7,203 nt of DNA from an uncultured Ruminococcus sp. GTDB lineage: Bacteria; Bacillota; Clostridia; Oscillospirales; Acutalibacteraceae. The stretch covers positions 1 through 7,203 of the forward strand of contig CACYDD010000374.1 in NCBI GenBank assembly GCA_902773065.1. Direction: 5' to 3'. The notes below the pieces were generated by a model. That model did not search any database. It was not told where the DNA came from and was given only the letters and a program-made list of their open reading frames with translations. Positions 5,137 through 7,203 of this stretch are shown one piece after another (position 1 is the first letter of the stretch; each line of letters starts with the position of its first letter). Position numbers and translations under genes: made by a program.

Positions 5137-6024
5137 AAAAAGTCATCGGGGAACGGGTTCAAGGTGCTGATCATGACGATCTGCATATTGCTTGTTGTGG
5201 CACTTGTAACGGCAGGAAACAGCACGGTTAACGGTCTTTTTACAGGGTTTATACTGACACCGCTGCAAAGAGTGGCGGCAGATGCTGCCGGTGATATCGG
5301 GCAGACTGTGCAGCCGCCGGAGGATGCTGAAAAGCTGGCAGAGGAAAACAGTAAACTCAAAGAAGATAACCGCAAGCTGAATGATATGCTTGTGGATTAT
5401 TATGACCTGAAAAAAGAAAACGAGGAACTGTATAAGTTCTATAATATCAAAAAAGAAAATCAGGATTTTGCTCTTGTTCCTGCAACAGTGATCTCAAGAG
5501 ATCCGAATGAGAATTTTTACGGCTTTGTTCTTGACAAGGGTTCGGCTGAGGGGATCGAACTGAATGACCCGGTCATGACGGAAAACGGTCTGGCAGGATA
5601 TGTCAGCGAGGTGAGCCTGAGATCGTGTAAGGTGACGGCAATTCTTTCCCCTGCGGCACAGGTCGGGGCAATGGACAAGAAATCCGAAGATGAGGGGATC
5701 GTTACAGGTGACCCTGAATACAGCGACAGCGGAACAATCATCCTGAAAAATATTTCCGCCCAGAATGATATCAAAACAGGCGATATTGTCGTAACTTCGG
5801 GCTACGGAGGAATGTATCCGAAAAATATCAAGATCGGAACAGTCAGCAAAATTACCTATGACAGCTTTACGGGTATGCCAATGGCACTTGTAAAGCCGTT
5901 TGAAGATGTAAGGGATATTACTTCCGCCGCTATTGTTACGAATTTTAGCGGCAAGGGCGAAATTGAAGTATATACAGAAGAATCCTCCGGCAGTAAGAAC
6001 AGCCAAAAGAGTAAATCAGACTGA
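5134..6024 (+). CDS. mreC: rod shape-determining protein MreC
   Basis: MreC is a single-pass membrane protein whose outer part scaffolds and activates PBP2 and links it to MreB and MreD. From TTG 5134 the protein has 296 residues. It starts with a short basic cytoplasmic end (MKKSSGNGFK), then a membrane helix at about 11-28, then an extracytoplasmic coiled coil at about 63-110 rich in Lys, Glu and Leu. The beta-barrel core runs from about 113 to 270 (PATVISRDP, FVLDKGSAEGI, VTSGYGGMYPKNIKIGTVSKI), followed by a polar Ser/Lys/Glu tail. A start at ATG 5101 would add 11 residues but has no ribosome-binding site. It lies between mreB and mreD, and mreD follows after 12 bases, so translation of mreC and mreD is probably linked. 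Confidence 0.95.
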   Translation: MKKSSGNGFKVLIMTICILLVVALVTAGNSTVNGLFTGFILTPLQRVAADAAGDIGQTVQPPEDAEKLAEENSKLKEDNRKLNDMLVDYYDLKKENEELYKFYNIKKENQDFALVPATVISRDPNENFYGFVLDKGSAEGIELNDPVMTENGLAGYVSEVSLRSCKVTAILSPAAQVGAMDKKSEDEGIVTGDPEYSDSGTIILKNISAQNDIKTGDIVVTSGYGGMYPKNIKIGTVSKITYDSFTGMPMALVKPFEDVRDITSAAIVTNFSGKGEIEVYTEESSGSKNSQKSKSD

Positions 6025-6036
6025 GAGCGGTTATGT

Positions 6037-6543
6037 ATGAGTAAATTCAGTAAAATTATCAGATATCTGGCATTTCTGCTTGAAGTGCTTCTGTGTTATG
6101 TGGTGCAGAGTACACCCGGTCTGAGTCTGGAGGTTTTCGGCGGCAGACCGGTTCTGCTTATACCGCTGGCACTGACCATAGCGGTTTTTGAAGATGAGAT
6201 CCCTGCTATTGCTTTCGGCGTGATCTGCGGTCTTATGGCGGATTCGGGCTACAGCGGTCCTGTCGGCTATTATGCGATCATGCTGGCAATCCTTTGCTAT
6301 ATTGCAAGTGTACTTATGGAGAATTATGTACACACGAATCTGCTTACCACCATGATCATCGCCACTCTCAGTATTCCTGTCATCATATTTGTACAGTTTG
6401 TATTGTTCTACATAGCAATGGGATACGGCAATGTCTGGGAATATTTTTCAGCACATTATGTTTCAAGAATTGTTTACACCTGGGCTTTTGTTCCGATTTT
6501 TTATGCAGTCAACCGTTTCATCGCCGCAAAAACACTGCACTAA
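6037..6543 (+). CDS. mreD: rod shape-determining protein MreD
   Basis: MreD is the integral membrane partner of MreC in the elongation complex. The 168 residues are very hydrophobic, with probable membrane helices near 7-24, 37-51, 55-69, 74-95, 103-127 and 143-161. The segment FGVICGLMADSGYSGPVGYYAI (60-81) contains the Gly/Asp pattern typical of MreD. Sequence conservation in the family is low, so the call also relies on size, topology and position right after mreC. The ribosome-binding site is weak (GAGCGG, 6025-6030). An out-of-frame ATG at 6033 ends after three codons, so ATG 6037 is the start. Translation may depend on coupling to mreC. Confidence 0.92.
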   Translation: MSKFSKIIRYLAFLLEVLLCYVVQSTPGLSLEVFGGRPVLLIPLALTIAVFEDEIPAIAFGVICGLMADSGYSGPVGYYAIMLAILCYIASVLMENYVHTNLLTTMIIATLSIPVIIFVQFVLFYIAMGYGNVWEYFSAHYVSRIVYTWAFVPIFYAVNRFIAAKTLH

Positions 6544-6606
6544 GGTTGAAGGGTGAAAGGTGAAGGGTGAAAGGTGAAGGGTGAAAGGTGAAGGGTGAAA
6601 GGTGAA
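6544..6606 (+). repeat. heptamer tandem repeat between mreD and the PBP2 gene (RGGTGAA)
   Basis: One degenerate unit, GGTTGAA (6544-6550), begins right after the mreD stop. Eight perfect units follow from 6551 to 6606, strictly alternating GGGTGAA and AGGTGAA, so the array is also four perfect copies of a 14-base unit. The purity and the 14-base register suggest recent expansion by slippage or recombination. The array fills the whole space between mreD and the next gene and contains that gene's start codon. Confidence 0.9.
6591..6604 (+). promoter_or_regulatory. translation start site built from repeat units
   Basis: AAGGG (6591-6595), from the seventh and eighth repeat units, is placed 6 bases before GTG 6602-6604, which lies in the last unit. 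Every unit contains AGGTGA- or GGGTGA-like sequence, so several stacked ribosome-binding sites are present. In the reading frame of the PBP2 gene a TGA at 6596-6598 lies just upstream, so no start earlier in the array is possible. Confidence 0.6.
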
Positions 6607-7203
6607 GGTAAGGAAATGGCGTTATACGCTGATTATTATATTGATTCTTGCTGCGACTGCTGTGTTCAGCGCAAGGCTTGTGCAGTGGCAGATCATTCAG
6701 AATGATGAATATGAGAATATCGCACTGACATCAACGGAATATACGGTTAAAACCGATGCAATCAGAGGCGAGATCTATGATGTTAACGGTGTTCCGATGG
6801 CACAGAACAAAACAGGATATAAAGTAACGATCAATAAGATCTATATGCCCGACGAAGAGCTGAACGAGAATATCCTGAAGCTGACGGAACTGACGGAAAG
6901 CAGCGGCAGCAAATGGACAGATGAACTGCCGATCAGACTTGACAAGGAAGGCAATTATTATTTCGTCAAGGATAAGGACAGTGAGATCGAGGAACTGAAA
7001 AGCAAGGATAATTTGAATATGAATCCTTATTCCACCGCTGCGGAATGTATGGCAAGGCTGGTTGAAAAATACGACTGCCAAAAATACGAAAAGAAGCAGC
7101 AGAGGGATATTATCAGCGTTCGTTATAATATGGACAGAACAGGCTATTCAAGAAGTAATCCTTATGTTTTTGCGGATGATATCAGCGAAAGAACAATGAA
7201 TAT
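6602..7203 (+). CDS. mrdA: penicillin-binding protein 2, class B transpeptidase (5' part)
   Basis: PBP2 cross-links peptidoglycan during side-wall growth, paired with the glycosyltransferase RodA and activated by MreC. Only the first 200 codons are present; the frame is still open at the window edge, and the transpeptidase domain with its SxxK motif lies beyond it. What can be seen is a basic N-terminus (MKVRKWR), a membrane anchor at about 8-24, and the start of the class B dimerisation domain with RGEIYDVNGVPMAQN (55-69). There follows an insert of about 100 mostly charged residues and then RYNMDRTGYSRSNPYVFADDIS, which fits the family. The start is GTG 6602; ATG 6616 is in another frame that soon stops, and TTG 6641 or GTG 6662 would cut the membrane anchor. 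Position after mreBCD supports the elongation PBP rather than the divisional one. The symbol is by analogy. Confidence 0.88.
   Translation, partial: MKVRKWRYTLIIILILAATAVFSARLVQWQIIQNDEYENIALTSTEYTVKTDAIRGEIYDVNGVPMAQNKTGYKVTINKIYMPDEELNENILKLTELTESSGSKWTDELPIRLDKEGNYYFVKDKDSEIEELKSKDNLNMNPYSTAAECMARLVEKYDCQKYEKKQQRDIISVRYNMDRTGYSRSNPYVFADDISERTMN

Noticed and set aside
5043..5231. 62-residue forward frame overlapping the mreC start
   Set aside because: It is a shadow of the mreC 5' end and the heptamer array, out of frame with mreC and without a ribosome-binding site.
5494..6006. 170-residue reverse-strand frame opposite mreC
   Set aside because: It is antisense to a well-supported MreC core and shows no domain or start signal.

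Overview
The window looks like chromosomal DNA from a low-to-medium GC Gram-positive anaerobe of the Clostridia, most likely a Ruminococcus-like Oscillospiraceae member. This rests on gene content and protein style: ZapA next to a long U32/DUF3656 protein, and an mreBCD cluster running into a class B penicillin-binding protein. It is an inference from resemblance, not a database match. All recognisable genes lie on the + strand.

Layout: the last codons of an unidentified gene (2-52) run into a probable terminator. A short AT-rich region with a good -10 box precedes zapA (292-780), which is tightly coupled to a 685-residue U32-family protein (783-2840). A 490-base gene-free stretch follows (2841-3330), made of a small heptamer array and two diverged copies of a palindrome-rich element about 170 bases long, repeated at a 226-base offset. 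Next comes dut (3331-3777), a probable weak terminator, and a clear vegetative promoter with a leader of about 110 bases. Then comes the cell-shape cluster: mreB (4026-5009), mreC (re-called to start at TTG 5134), mreD (6037-6543) and the first 200 codons of a PBP2-type transpeptidase (GTG 6602, running off the window).

The genes serve two main themes. ZapA stabilises the FtsZ ring at division. MreB, MreC, MreD and PBP2 form the core of the elongasome, which directs lateral wall synthesis. Dut cleans the nucleotide pool, and the U32 protein is probably an RNA-hydroxylating enzyme of the RlhA/TrhP kind rather than a true protease.

The most unusual material is not in the proteins. Tandem repeats of exactly 7 bases, with five different unit sequences, occur in the zapA coding region, after the U32 gene, twice between mreB and mreC, and between mreD and the PBP2 gene. 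The last array supplies the start codon and probable ribosome-binding site of the PBP2 gene. The two elements upstream of dut carry 8-base arms (CTGTTNNA and its complement) that change in concert between copies and keep base-pairing, including two compensatory pairs. That suggests a selected structure or a co-evolving recognition site.
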